Below, one piece after another: positions 26,823-35,756 of a DNA stretch of 64,000 bases (positions are counted from its first letter, which is position 1; each line of letters starts with the position of its first letter). The stretch covers positions 5,541,388 to 5,605,387 of the forward strand of contig NZ_CP010892.1 of assembly GCF_000931465.1 (NCBI RefSeq), in the 5' to 3' direction. Below the pieces are notes generated by a model. The model searched no databases. It saw only the letters and a list, made by a program, of their open reading frames with translations, and was not told the DNA's origin. The translations under genes were made by a program, and so were the position numbers. This stretch comes from Pseudomonas sp. MRSN 12121. GTDB lineage: Bacteria; Pseudomonadota; Gammaproteobacteria; Pseudomonadales; Pseudomonadaceae.

Positions 26823-27644
26823 ATGCCGCGTGTTCTCTGCTCACTGCTCTTGCTGTGCCTGACTTTCAACGCCCATGCCGACAGCTACATCACCCGCCTG
26901 TTGAACAAACCGGTGCCCGGCGGCGTCGCGGTGATCGACCTCGGCACCGGCGCCCAGGCGCCCAAGGCCAGCTACCAGGGAAAACCGCTGCTGGTGGTCA
27001 AGGAGCAGAACAACTGGCTGGCGATCGTCGGCATTCCCCTGACCGTCAAACCCGGTGTCCAGCAGGTCAGCACAGCAGGCCGCAACCTGAGCTTCAACGT
27101 GGGCAGCAAGAAATACCCGGAGCAACACATCACGCTGAAGAACAAGCGCCAGGTCAACCCTGACCCGGCCGACCTCAAGCGCATCGAGGCCGAACTGGCC
27201 GAGCAGGTCCGGGCCTATCGCAGTTTCAGCCCGAATACCCCGAGCAACCTGCTGCTGGACAAACCGGTGAACGGCCCGCTGTCGAGCAAATTCGGCGTGC
27301 GCCGTTTCTTCAACGGCGAAGAGCGCAATCCCCACGCCGGCCTGGACTTCGCGGTGCCCGCCGGAACGCCGATCAAGACCCCCGCCGCCGGCAAGGTGAT
27401 CCTGATCGGTAACTACTTTTTCAATGGCAACACGGTCTTCGTCGACCACGGCCAGGGCTTTATCAGCATGTTCTGCCATATGTCGAAAATCGACGTGAAG
27501 CCGGGCCAGCAACTGGCTCGTGGCAGCGTGGTGGGGAAAGTCGGCTCGACCGGCCGGGCCACGGGGCCGCACATGCACTGGAACGTCAGCCTGAACGATG
27601 CCCGCGTCGATCCGGCGATCTTTATCGGTGCCTTCCAGCCCTGA
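26823..27644 (+). CDS. M23 family metallopeptidase (murein hydrolase)
   Basis: A 273-residue exported endopeptidase. The signal peptide covers residues 1-19 (ends NAHA). An N-terminal beta-rich region includes PGGVAVIDLG. The LytM catalytic domain starts near 150 and has all zinc ligands: His171 and Asp175 in HAGLD, and His252 in GPHMHW, with His219 as catalytic base candidate. It likely cleaves peptidoglycan cross-link peptides in the periplasm during growth. It is immediately downstream of xseA, so co-transcribed, with a double hairpin after it. Confidence 0.93.
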   Translation: MPRVLCSLLLLCLTFNAHADSYITRLLNKPVPGGVAVIDLGTGAQAPKASYQGKPLLVVKEQNNWLAIVGIPLTVKPGVQQVSTAGRNLSFNVGSKKYPEQHITLKNKRQVNPDPADLKRIEAELAEQVRAYRSFSPNTPSNLLLDKPVNGPLSSKFGVRRFFNGEERNPHAGLDFAVPAGTPIKTPAAGKVILIGNYFFNGNTVFVDHGQGFISMFCHMSKIDVKPGQQLARGSVVGKVGSTGRATGPHMHWNVSLNDARVDPAIFIGAFQP

Positions 27645-27656
27645 GCCCCCCGCAAA

Positions 27657-27682
27657 CGGCAGGGGTGCGCTTGCTCCTGCCG
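27657..27682 (+). terminator. Hairpin after the M23 peptidase gene
   Basis: CGGCAGG and CCTGCCG pair around a 12-base loop, starting 12 bases after the stop codon. It lacks a T-run. Confidence 0.5.
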
Positions 27683-27684
27683 GG

Positions 27685-27712
27685 ATTGCGCAGGTTAAAA
27701 AGTCTGCGCAAT
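27685..27712. promoter_or_regulatory. Second inverted repeat before leuA
   Basis: ATTGCGCAG and CTGCGCAAT are perfect inverses around GTTAAAAAGT. Directly behind the previous hairpin, it may reinforce termination of the xseA transcript or be an operator for leuA. Confidence 0.4.
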
Positions 27713-27833
27713 AAGAGCGAAACTTCCCTGCCCGCAACAGAATAAAATCTCGCCGAATCTCGGTTTTAAGAGATTTATCTCAATTTTTTTCGACTACTTG
27801 CCATCTTTCACCCCAGTGGTTAGGGTTGAAGGC

Positions 27834-27911
27834 ATGAAAACCTCTCACACCCTCATTCAGCGTCGTCAACACCGAAGCCTCTGCCTCGTCAGCGCACGAC
27901 TGCCAGGGTGA
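27834..27911 (+). CDS. Candidate leader peptide of leuA
   Basis: A 25-codon open frame in the 363-base region before leuA, starting MKTSHTLIQRR and ending ARLPG. An AAGG lies two bases before the ATG, so translation initiation would be weak. Leucine codons are at 7, 16, 18 and 23, with CTC-TGC-CTC in the middle, which is suggestive but not the dense run of a classic attenuator. A leucine-sensing leader is inference. Confidence 0.35.
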   Translation: MKTSHTLIQRRQHRSLCLVSARLPG

Positions 27912-28007
27912 GTCGCGGTACCTCGTCCCCTGCTTCAAATACTCACAACACCCCATTGATTCATCGGCAGGCCGCCTCTTTTCGGCCCGGACAATAAGGA
28001 TTTCCCC

Positions 28008-29687
28008 ATGAGCATGCTCAAAGACCCGTCCTCGAAGTACCGCGCGTTTCCGACCATCAACCTGCCGGACCGCACCTGGCCTTCGAAAACCATCACCCGC
28101 GCGCCGATCTGGTGCAGCTCCGACCTGCGCGATGGCAACCAGTCGCTGATCGAGCCGATGGATGCGGTCAAGAAGCTGCGCTTCTGGAAAACCCTGGTCG
28201 CCGTGGGCGTGAAAGAAATCGAGGCCTCCTTCCCGGCCGCCTCGCAGACCGACTTCGACTTCGTGCGCACCCTGATCGAAGAAGGCCACATCCCGGACGA
28301 CACCACTATCCAGGTGCTGACCCAGGCCCGCGAAGACCTGATCGCACGCACCTTCGAGTCGTTGCGTGGGGCGAAAAAAGCCATCGTTCACCTGTACAAC
28401 GCCACCAGCCCGTCGTTCCGCCGCATTGTCTTCAACCAGGACAAGGCCGGCGTGAAAGAGATCGCGGTGAACGCCGCCAAGCTGTTCGTCAAATACGCCG
28501 CCCAGCAGCCGGAAACCCAGTGGCAGTTCGAATACTCGCCAGAAACCTTCAGCGCTACCGAGCTGGAGTTCGCCAAGGAAGTCTGCGACGCGGTGGTCGA
28601 AGTCTGGAACGCGACCCCACAGAACAAGGTGATCCTCAACTTGCCCGCCACCGTTGAAGTGGCGACGCCGAACATCTATGCCGACCAGATCGAGTGGTTC
28701 TGCCGTCACATCAACCGCCGCGACAGCGTGATCATCAGCCTGCACACCCACAACGACCGTGGCACCGGCGTGGCCGCCACCGAACTGGGCCTGATGGCCG
28801 GCGCCGATCGCGTCGAAGGCTGCCTGTTCGGCAATGGTGAACGTACCGGTAACGTCGACCTGGTCACCGTGGCCCTGAACCTCTACACCCAGGGCATCGA
28901 TCCCGAGCTGGATTTCTCCGACATCGACGGCGTACGCAAAGTGGTCGAAGAGTGCAACCAGATCCCGGTGCACCCTCGCCATCCGTATGTCGGCGACCTG
29001 GTTCACACCGCGTTCTCCGGCTCGCACCAGGATGCGATCCGCAAGGGCTTCGCCCAGCAGAAATCCGATGCGCTGTGGGAAGTACCGTACTTGCCGATCG
29101 ACCCGGCGGACATCGGTCGCAGCTACGAAGCGGTGATTCGCGTCAACAGCCAGTCGGGCAAAGGCGGTATCGCCTACCTGCTGGAGCAGGAGTACGGCAT
29201 CAGCTTGCCACGTCGCATGCAGATCGAGTTCAGCCAGGTAGTACAGCGCGAAACCGATCGCCTCGGCCTGGAGATGACCGCCCAGCAGATCCACGCGCTG
29301 CTCCACAGCGAGTACCTGCAAGCCAACACGCCATACGCGTTGGTCAGCCATCGCCTGCAGGAAGAAAACGGCCACAGCGCCGTGGAAGTGGAAGTCTCCG
29401 GCAAGGGCCAGGGCGAGACCAACCTGCACTGGCGCGGCAAGGGCAATGGCGCCCTGGAAGCCCTGGTAGCCGGCTTGCCGGTTCCGGTGGAGATCATGGA
29501 CTACAACGAGCATGCCATCGGCGCCGGCACCAACGCCAAGGCCGCGGCCTACATCGAACTGCGAGTGAACGGCGAACGTGCGGTACACGGTGTGGGCATC
29601 GATGAAAATATCACCACCGCCAGCTTCAAGGCGCTGTTCAGCGCCCTGAACCGCTCCCTGAGCCAGACGGACGCGAAAGCTGCCTGA
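28008..29687 (+). CDS. leuA: 2-isopropylmalate synthase
   Basis: A 559-residue enzyme (EC 2.3.3.13) that condenses acetyl-CoA with 2-oxoisovalerate in the first step of leucine synthesis. The TIM barrel begins with the metal-site motif [12 protein letters not shown] and contains [17 protein letters not shown], whose two His bind the divalent metal. The C-terminal regulatory domain (from about 440) is where leucine normally binds. The length is that of the long, type-2 LeuA found in pseudomonads and actinobacteria. The ATG has AAGGA 8 bases upstream. A terminator follows. Confidence 0.98.
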   Translation: MSMLKDPSSKYRAFPTINLPDRTWPSKTITRAPIWCSSDLRDGNQSLIEPMDAVKKLRFWKTLVAVGVKEIEASFPAASQTDFDFVRTLIEEGHIPDDTTIQVLTQAREDLIARTFESLRGAKKAIVHLYNATSPSFRRIVFNQDKAGVKEIAVNAAKLFVKYAAQQPETQWQFEYSPETFSATELEFAKEVCDAVVEVWNATPQNKVILNLPATVEVATPNIYADQIEWFCRHINRRDSVIISLHTHNDRGTGVAATELGLMAGADRVEGCLFGNGERTGNVDLVTVALNLYTQGIDPELDFSDIDGVRKVVEECNQIPVHPRHPYVGDLVHTAFSGSHQDAIRKGFAQQKSDALWEVPYLPIDPADIGRSYEAVIRVNSQSGKGGIAYLLEQEYGISLPRRMQIEFSQVVQRETDRLGLEMTAQQIHALLHSEYLQANTPYALVSHRLQEENGHSAVEVEVSGKGQGETNLHWRGKGNGALEALVAGLPVPVEIMDYNEHAIGAGTNAKAAAYIELRVNGERAVHGVGIDENITTASFKALFSALNRSLSQTDAKAA

Positions 29688-29704
29688 CGGTTTCCCGCGT
29701 AGAA

Positions 29705-29733
29705 AAAAGCCCCGGTTGATCCGGGGCTTTTTT
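29705..29733 (+). terminator. Rho-independent terminator of leuA
   Basis: AAAAGCCCCGG and CCGGGGCTTTT form an 11-bp stem with a TTGAT loop, and the T-run continues to 29733. Confidence 0.95.
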
Positions 29734-29751
29734 ATGGCCGCCCCTTGGTGC

Positions 29752-30165
29752 TCAGGCGGTGGTGTTGATGCGTGCCGTCAAGGCCTGGAGCAAGGCGGCC
29801 TGCAATACCTGGAGGTTGCTGGCGGTAATCGCGATCTGCGCCTGCACCTCCATCGCCTGCTGTGCCTTCTGCTCTTCGCTCGCCTGGCCCTTCTGCACGC
29901 CGGACAACTGCGACTGCTGCTCGGTCAGGGTCTTTTCCGTCTCGTCGATCTGCTTCTGCAATTGCGCGACGAGGTCTGCGGGGTTCGACTTGAGATCGGC
30001 CTTGGCAGCGTATTCCTGCATGTCGACGCTTACCGAATCACGGTCATTCGCAACGCCTTCATCCTGTTCTTCAAGCGGGCTGGCCGGCGGCTCGGCTATG
30101 TTGAGCTTCTGTGGCGTGGCGGCCAATGGAAATGGCGTGCTGCCCACAGCACCGATACTGGTCAT
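29752..30165 (-). CDS. Small predicted coiled-coil protein
   Basis: A 137-residue protein, family not recognised. I begin at the ATG 30165, which has GGGAGA upstream. The N-terminal half is Pro-rich and acidic (PLEEQDEGVANDRD). Residues 65-125 are Gln/Glu/Lys-rich heptads (DLVAQLQKQIDETEKTLTEQ) predicted to coil, and the C-terminal helix has several Leu and Ala (QVLQAALLQALTARI). There is no signal peptide or membrane segment. Its terminal part resembles small Pseudomonas coiled-coil proteins without known function. Confidence 0.65.
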   Translation of the reverse strand: MTSIGAVGSTPFPLAATPQKLNIAEPPASPLEEQDEGVANDRDSVSVDMQEYAAKADLKSNPADLVAQLQKQIDETEKTLTEQQSQLSGVQKGQASEEQKAQQAMEVQAQIAITASNLQVLQAALLQALTARINTTA

Positions 30166-30218
30166 GGTGAGTCTCCCTGTAAATCCTCTTTCCCTTAACG
30201 GCATACCCCAGGCGTTCT

Positions 30219-31016
30219 TTAAGCCTGGGTGAATTCGAAGGTGTCCGCATCCAGGTAGGCCGGAAAACGCGCCCGATAGGCAGCCAGCTCCGCCGCATCC
30301 AGGCTGACATGGAATACCCCGTCGGCCTCGCCGGCCCCCAGCAAGGTCTCGCCCTGGAAGTCCAGCACCTGGCTATCGCCGGTGTAGGCAAACCCCTTGC
30401 CATCGGTCCCCACGCGATTGACCGCCGCCACATAGCACAGGTTTTCGATGGCCCTGGCTGGCAACAGGCGATTCCAGTGCTGGCGCCGCGCTCCCGGCCA
30501 ATTGGCCGTATACAACAGCAAATCGGTGTCCCGGGGATCGCGGCTCCACACCGGGAAGCGCAGGTCGTAGCAGATCAATGGCCGGATACGCCAACCCTTG
30601 AGCTCGAACTGCACCTGGCGCTCGCCCGGCGTGTAGTGATCGTGCTCCCCCGCCATGCGGAACAGATGGCGCTTGTCGTAATGCCAGAGCTCGCCATCGG
30701 GGCGCGCCCATAACAGACGGTTGCGGTGGCTGCCGTCGGCAGCCTGGATAATCACGCTGCCGGTGATCACCGCCCCGAGCCGCGCGGCCTGATTGCGCAA
30801 CCATTTGCTGGTCGGCCCGTTTTCCGCCTCGGCGAGGGTTTCGGATTCCATGGAAAATCCGGTGGTGAACATCTCCGGCAGGATGATCAGGTCAGCTCCG
30901 CGGGCCTGCTCGAGCAGCAGCTCGAAATGCTCGAGGTTGGCCTGACGGTCATGCCAGACCAGAGAAGTCTGGATCAGCGCCACATTCAGATTGGGCAAAG
31001 CACTCAGATCACGCAT
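30219..31016 (-). CDS. yafV: Omega-amidase YafV, nitrilase superfamily
   Basis: A 265-residue carbon-nitrogen hydrolase that deamidates alpha-ketoglutaramate and alpha-keto-gamma-methylthiobutyramate-type omega-amides (EC 3.5.1.3). The catalytic triad is visible: Glu48 in LPEMFTTGF, Lys115 in YDKRHLF and Cys149 in ICYDLRFP. The start at 31016 lies 13 bases inside the end of the upstream aminotransferase gene, so translation is coupled. With a glutamine-using aminotransferase next to it, the pair pulls transamination to completion by removing the amide product. Confidence 0.93.
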   Translation of the reverse strand: MRDLSALPNLNVALIQTSLVWHDRQANLEHFELLLEQARGADLIILPEMFTTGFSMESETLAEAENGPTSKWLRNQAARLGAVITGSVIIQAADGSHRNRLLWARPDGELWHYDKRHLFRMAGEHDHYTPGERQVQFELKGWRIRPLICYDLRFPVWSRDPRDTDLLLYTANWPGARRQHWNRLLPARAIENLCYVAAVNRVGTDGKGFAYTGDSQVLDFQGETLLGAGEADGVFHVSLDAAELAAYRARFPAYLDADTFEFTQA

Positions 31017-32152
31017 AGTTTCTCCGCTGCCTGGCGCAGCGTCTCCTCGCGCTTGGCGAAGCATAGCCGTACCAGGCGCTGGCCTTGCGGTGGCTCGCGA
31101 TAGAACACCGACACCGGAATGGTGGCGACACCGTGCTCACGGGTCATCCATATCGCCATTTCGACATCATTCAGGTCCGGGCGGATCCGCGAATAGTCCA
31201 CCAGTTGAAAATAGGTGCCGGCCACCCGGGTAAAGCTGAACCGAGAAGGTGCCAGCAAATCGCAGAACAGGTCGCGCTTGGCCTGGTAGAAAGCGGGCAG
31301 CTCCTCGACATGTTCCGGGTGTTCGGCCATGTAGTCCGCCAGAGCGTACTGCAAAGGCGTCACGCCACAGAAGCTGACATATTGATGCACCTTGCGCAGT
31401 TCCGCGCTCAGGGCCGGCGGAGCGACCACATAGCCGGTCTTCCAACCGGTCACGTGATAGGTCTTGCCAAAGGAACTGACTACGAATGCCCGCTGGTAGA
31501 GCTCCTCGTGGGCCAGCACGCTGACGTGCGGGGTGCCGTCGAACACCAGGTGTTCATAAACCTCGTCGCTGACCAGATAGATGTCCCGGTCGCGAATCAG
31601 CGCGGCCAACTGGTCCAGTTCGGCACGGCTGATCAGCGCGCCACTGGGATTGTGCGGCGCATTGAGGATGATCATCCGGGTCCGCGGACTCAGCGCTTCG
31701 CCGAGCTTCTGCCAGTCGATGGCGAAATCGTCCAGGCCCAGCTGCACATGCACGCAGCGCCCGCCGGCGAGCTCGACCGAGGGCTCATAACTGTCGTAGC
31801 AGGGATCGAAGACAATCACTTCATCGCCAGGCTGGATCACCGCCTGGATCGCACAAAAGATGGCCTGGGTAGCGCCGGGGGTAATGGTCACCTCGGTATC
31901 GGCATTCACCTGCACGCCATAACTGCGGGCGATCTTGGCCGCTACCTGCTGGCGCAAGGCCGGTAGTCCGGTCATCGGCGCGTACTGGTTATGGCCGCTG
32001 GCGATATGCCGGGCCACAGCATCACGCAAGGCCTGCGGACCATCGAAGTCGGGAAAACCCTGGGACAGATTCAGCGCGCCGGTTTCCACCGCGAGCTGTG
32101 ACATTTGCGTAAAGATGGTGGTGCCGACATTCGGCAGCTTACTGGTGATCAT
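31004..32152 (-). CDS. ybdL: Methionine aminotransferase YbdL (PLP, class I)
   Basis: A 382-residue PLP-dependent enzyme that transaminates methionine, His and Phe with keto-acid partners. NAPHNPSGALIS and SDEVYEHLVFDG are class I signatures, and Lys230 in SSFGKTYHVTGWK is the Schiff-base lysine. The ATG 32152 with GGGAATC upstream is preferred over one 21 bases earlier. It is co-transcribed with yafV, whose product removes the amide released when glutamine is donor, consistent with methionine salvage. Confidence 0.92.
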   Translation of the reverse strand: MITSKLPNVGTTIFTQMSQLAVETGALNLSQGFPDFDGPQALRDAVARHIASGHNQYAPMTGLPALRQQVAAKIARSYGVQVNADTEVTITPGATQAIFCAIQAVIQPGDEVIVFDPCYDSYEPSVELAGGRCVHVQLGLDDFAIDWQKLGEALSPRTRMIILNAPHNPSGALISRAELDQLAALIRDRDIYLVSDEVYEHLVFDGTPHVSVLAHEELYQRAFVVSSFGKTYHVTGWKTGYVVAPPALSAELRKVHQYVSFCGVTPLQYALADYMAEHPEHVEELPAFYQAKRDLFCDLLAPSRFSFTRVAGTYFQLVDYSRIRPDLNDVEMAIWMTREHGVATIPVSVFYREPPQGQRLVRLCFAKREETLRQAAEKLCVI

Positions 32153-32228
32153 GGGTGATTCCCTGCTGAACACCCGGCTCTACGGCGGCACGGGAGGCCC
32201 CGAGAATAGCCCAAACCACAGGCATGAA

Positions 32229-32251
32229 AAAGGGCGCCAAAAGCGCCCTTT
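32229..32251 (-). terminator. Terminator after der
   Basis: AAAGGGCGC and GCGCCCTTT pair around CAAAA. On the minus strand the stem ends in five T residues. It lies between the der stop codon and the ybdL start. Confidence 0.85.
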
Positions 32252-32316
32252 CTCTCACATGAAGACCTGTGGAAGCGAGCTGCCCGCCGCTGCCGGCAAG
32301 CCACCCCGCATGAGCC

Positions 32317-33789
32317 TCAGCGCTTGTCCCGGCGCTTCTTCTCGGCCTTCTTGTGGTGCGACATTAGACGCCGCTTCTTGTTGACCTGACGGTCGGTGAG
32401 CGTGTTCTTGTTGCCTTCGTACGGGTTGTCGCCACCTTTGAATTCGATACGGATCGGCGTACCGACCAGCTTCAGGACTCGGCGATAGGTGTTTTCCAGG
32501 TAGCGCACATAAGACTTCGGCACCTTCTCGACCTGGTTCCCGTGGATCACGATCAGCGGCGGGTTGGCGCCGCCCAAGTGAGCGTAACGCAGCTTGATGC
32601 GACGGTTGTTGACCATCGGCGGCGCGTGTTCGCTTACGGCGTCTTCGAGAATCTGCGTCAGGCGGCTGGTCGGCCAGCGGGTAACCGCGGACTTGAAGGA
32701 GTTCTGCACCGACTGGTAGAGGTTGCCGACGCCAGTACCGTGCAGCGCCGAAATGAAGTGGATGTCGGCGAAGTCGACGAAGAACAGCCGGCGTTCCAGC
32801 TCGGTCTTCACATAGTCGCGCTCGCGCGGGTCCATGCCGTCCCATTTGTTCAAGGCGATGACCAGGGCGCGACCGGCTTCCAGGGCGAAGCCCAGCAGGT
32901 TCAGGTCGTGGTCCACCACACCTTCGCGGGCGTCCATGACGAAGATCACCACGTTGGCGTCCTTGATCGCCTGCAGGGTCTTGACCACCGAGAACTTTTC
33001 GACTTCCTCGTGGATCTTGCCGCGCTTGCGCACACCGGCCGTGTCGATCAGCGTGTACTTCTCGTCGTTACGCTCGAAGGGGATGTAGATGCTGTCGCGG
33101 GTGGTGCCAGGCTGGTCGTAGACGATGACCCGGTCTTCGCCGAGCATGCGGTTGACCAGCGTGGACTTGCCCACGTTCGGACGACCGATGATGGCGATCT
33201 TGATACCGTCCTTCTCGCTCGGCCCGGGAATGCGCTTGGCTTCCTCGCCTTCGGCAACGACCTCTTCCTCACCCTCTTCCGGCTCGTCCGCGTCATCCTT
33301 AGGGAACTCGCCCAGGGCGATTTCCAGCATCTGCGAGATACCGCGGCCATGGGCACCGGCGATCGGGATCGCGTCGCCCATGCCCAGGGGGGCGAACTCG
33401 GCCCGGGCCATGTCCGGGTCGATATTGTCGACCTTGTTGGCGATCACGAACGAGGTCTTGTTACGTTTGCGCAAGTGCTCGCCGATCATCTGGTCAGCAG
33501 CGGTAAAACCGGCCTTGGCATCGACCAGGAACAGAACGACATCGGCTTCTTCGATGGCCAGCAGCGACTGCTCGGCCATCTTTTCGTCCATGCCATGCTC
33601 GTCACCGGAAATACCGCCGGTGTCGATCAGAATATAGGTACGCCCTTGCCACTTGGCCTCACCGTATTGGCGATCACGGGTCAGACCGGACAAGTCGCCG
33701 ACAATGGCGTCGCGAGTCCGAGTCAGGCGGTTGAACAAGGTGGACTTGCCGACGTTCGGTCGGCCCACCAGGGCGATTACGGGAACCAT
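32317..33789 (-). CDS. der: Ribosome biogenesis GTPase Der (EngA)
   Basis: A 490-residue tandem-GTPase protein needed for 50S subunit maturation. The first G domain starts with [14 protein letters not shown] at about 8-21, and the second has an identical [14 protein letters not shown] near 208. An acidic linker ([14 protein letters not shown]) separates them. The C-terminal KH-like domain ends in a strongly basic tail ([11 protein letters not shown]) that contacts RNA. The second G domain has the DTAGVRKRG switch. It is separated from bamB by a terminator, so is at least partly its own unit. Confidence 0.98.
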   Translation of the reverse strand: MVPVIALVGRPNVGKSTLFNRLTRTRDAIVGDLSGLTRDRQYGEAKWQGRTYILIDTGGISGDEHGMDEKMAEQSLLAIEEADVVLFLVDAKAGFTAADQMIGEHLRKRNKTSFVIANKVDNIDPDMARAEFAPLGMGDAIPIAGAHGRGISQMLEIALGEFPKDDADEPEEGEEEVVAEGEEAKRIPGPSEKDGIKIAIIGRPNVGKSTLVNRMLGEDRVIVYDQPGTTRDSIYIPFERNDEKYTLIDTAGVRKRGKIHEEVEKFSVVKTLQAIKDANVVIFVMDAREGVVDHDLNLLGFALEAGRALVIALNKWDGMDPRERDYVKTELERRLFFVDFADIHFISALHGTGVGNLYQSVQNSFKSAVTRWPTSRLTQILEDAVSEHAPPMVNNRRIKLRYAHLGGANPPLIVIHGNQVEKVPKSYVRYLENTYRRVLKLVGTPIRIEFKGGDNPYEGNKNTLTDRQVNKKRRLMSHHKKAEKKRRDKR

Positions 33790-33824
33790 GCGGCTCTCCA
33801 CTGCGTTATTTCAGAAAATACAAA

Positions 33825-33845
33825 AGCCGCTGCGGGGCAGCGGCT
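33825..33845 (-). terminator. Terminator after bamB
   Basis: AGCCGCTGC and GCAGCGGCT pair around GGG, and on the minus strand the stem is followed by TTTTGTATTTT. It separates bamB from der. Confidence 0.8.
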
Positions 33846-33930
33846 GGTGCTCGGGGCAGCACGAAAAAAGCGCTGCGAACCTTGCCAGGGCAAGGCCGCT
33901 TGGGGATCAACCCCAAGCATAGTCAAACCA

Positions 33931-35082
33931 TTACTTGATGGTCAGGGCTTCCAGTTTGCCGCTGTTGCCATACACATAAATCATGTTGCCCACCACCAGC
34001 GGACGAGCGCGCAGGCCGTCGCTGTCGATACGCTCACGACCGACGAAACGGCCATCCACCTGGCTCAGCAGGTGCAGGTAACCTTCCAGGTCGCCTACCG
34101 CCACATAGCTGGAGAAGACTTCCGGAGCCGACAGTTGGCGGCGAGCCAGCGAGTCGTTGCTCCACAGGGCAGTGGTGGAACGCTCGTCGACGCTTTCGAC
34201 CGTGCCGGAGGACAGGCTCACATAGACGCTGCCGAAACCTTGAGCGACACCGGCGTAGCTGGAAGCATCACGCTGCCAGAGCGGGCGACCGCTTTCCAGG
34301 TCCAGCGCCGCGACGCGACCCTGGTAGCTGGCGACATACAGGGTGCCGCCGGACAGCAGCAGGCCGCCATCGATGTCGACCACCCGGTCCAGCTCGGAAC
34401 GACCTTGCGGAATAGCCACACGCTGCTCCCACACCGGCACGCCGTTGCGGATATCCAGGGCAACCACTTTACCGGTCGACAGGCCGGCCACCGCCAGGCG
34501 GTTGGTGGTGATTGGCGCACTGGTGCCGCGCAGGGTCAGTACCGCCGGGGTGCTGTCGTAGACCCACATCTGGTTGCCGGTGGCGGCATCGAGGCCGATC
34601 ACACGGTCATCCTGGGTCTGGACCACAACCACGTCACCATTGGTGGACGGTGGCGCCAGGACCTCGCTGGTCACCCGCGCACGCCACTTCTCTTCGCCAT
34701 TGGACGCATCCAGAGCGACGACTTCACCTTTCAGGGTGCCGATCATGACCAGGCCATAACCCACGCCAACGGCACCGGATACTGGCAACTCCAGATCCTG
34801 TTTCCATTTGACGTCGCCGTTCATGCGATCCAGCGCCTCTACCACGCCCGTCACGTCAGCGGCATAGATGGAGCTGCCGTCGATCGCCGGAACCAGCATG
34901 TTGTAGGTCTCGCCCTGACCGTCACCGATCGAACGGCTCCACTGCTTCTGCAGGACCACTTCTTCTTTGAAGTCGACCAGTTCAGCCGGTGGCAATTCTT
35001 TCTTGCTGTTGCTGCTGCAACCCGCCGCCAGAACGGCCAGGGCCAGCAATGCTGCATGTTTCCAACGGATCACGTCACGCAT
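33931..35082 (-). CDS. bamB: Outer membrane assembly lipoprotein BamB
   Basis: A 383-residue beta-propeller lipoprotein of the BAM complex, which folds porins and TonB receptors such as those at the left of this window. The signal ends in VLAAGC with Cys22 lipidated. PQQ-like blades recur with A.DA.G...W patterns (ALDASNGEEKWRARV, ALDLESGRPLWQRD). The ATG 35082 lies inside the end of yfgM (8-base overlap). A longer upstream frame would put the signal in the wrong place. Confidence 0.96.
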   Translation of the reverse strand: MRDVIRWKHAALLALAVLAAGCSSNSKKELPPAELVDFKEEVVLQKQWSRSIGDGQGETYNMLVPAIDGSSIYAADVTGVVEALDRMNGDVKWKQDLELPVSGAVGVGYGLVMIGTLKGEVVALDASNGEEKWRARVTSEVLAPPSTNGDVVVVQTQDDRVIGLDAATGNQMWVYDSTPAVLTLRGTSAPITTNRLAVAGLSTGKVVALDIRNGVPVWEQRVAIPQGRSELDRVVDIDGGLLLSGGTLYVASYQGRVAALDLESGRPLWQRDASSYAGVAQGFGSVYVSLSSGTVESVDERSTTALWSNDSLARRQLSAPEVFSSYVAVGDLEGYLHLLSQVDGRFVGRERIDSDGLRARPLVVGNMIYVYGNSGKLEALTIK

Positions 35083-35716
35083 CCCCTTTGGCCAGGTCGT
35101 CCAGCTTGATTTGCAGGCCACCGACCGCCGCTTCGTCGGACAGTGCAGCCTTGGCTTTTTCGTATGCAGCATGGGCTTCGTCGGTCCGCCCCAGTTGGAC
35201 CAGCAGGTCCCCCTTGAGCTCTTCGCGAGTGGCCAGGAAAGCCTTGTCGGTATCCCCCTCGAGCAGTTTCAGGCCTTCGTCGGCCTTGTTCTGCGCCGCC
35301 AGCACCTGGGCCAGGCGCTGGCGGGCGATCTCGCCCAGCGTCGGGTTGACCGGCTTGTCGGCGATGGCTTTGAGCTCGTTGGCCGCGTCGTCCAGCCTGC
35401 CGGTATCGACCGCCACCTTGGCGACGAACAGGCTGCCGTACTGGGCATAGGCCGTACCGCCGAACTCGCTGTTGAGCTTGCCGGCCAGGTCCGCCACGCG
35501 GGCTGCATCGGGCTTGCCGTCAGGCGTCAGTGTGGTTTCCAGCAATTGCTGGTAGAGCATCGAGGCGCCTTGCGACTGATTGCTCTGATACTTGTGCCAG
35601 GCCTGCCAGCCGAACACGATGACCAGCGCCAACAGGCCGCCGGTAACCAGAGGCTTGCCGTTACGCGACCACCAGTCTTTCAAATCCGCCAGCTGTTCAT
35701 CTTCGGTACTCGACAC
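35075..35716 (-). CDS. yfgM: YfgM-type periplasmic chaperone-like membrane protein
   Basis: A 213-residue single-span inner membrane protein. Residues 1-22 are cytoplasmic, a membrane segment occupies about 23-43 (KPLVTGGLLALVIVFGWQ), and the periplasmic part is tetratricopeptide-like (GRLDDAANELKAIA, LGRTDEAHAAYEKA). YfgM partners with PpiD at the Sec translocon, and in many proteobacteria its gene stands, as here, between hisS and bamB. Overlap with bamB by 8 bases shows coupling. Confidence 0.93.
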   Translation of the reverse strand: MSSTEDEQLADLKDWWSRNGKPLVTGGLLALVIVFGWQAWHKYQSNQSQGASMLYQQLLETTLTPDGKPDAARVADLAGKLNSEFGGTAYAQYGSLFVAKVAVDTGRLDDAANELKAIADKPVNPTLGEIARQRLAQVLAAQNKADEGLKLLEGDTDKAFLATREELKGDLLVQLGRTDEAHAAYEKAKAALSDEAAVGGLQIKLDDLAKGDA

Positions 35717-35756
35717 CCCAATACTCCTTATTCGCTAAATCGGCTGTTTGACAGCT

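Noticed and set aside
30207-30229. CCCAGGC/GCCTGGG hairpin at the yafV end
   Set aside because: It overlaps the last codons of yafV and has no T-run on the minus strand, so I do not call it a terminator.
32542-35109. An 855-codon open frame on the plus strand across der and bamB
   Set aside because: It is antisense to two well-identified genes and arises from high-GC third-position bias; its translation ([16 protein letters not shown] style, His/Val/Gln/Asp-rich) is typical of shadow frames.
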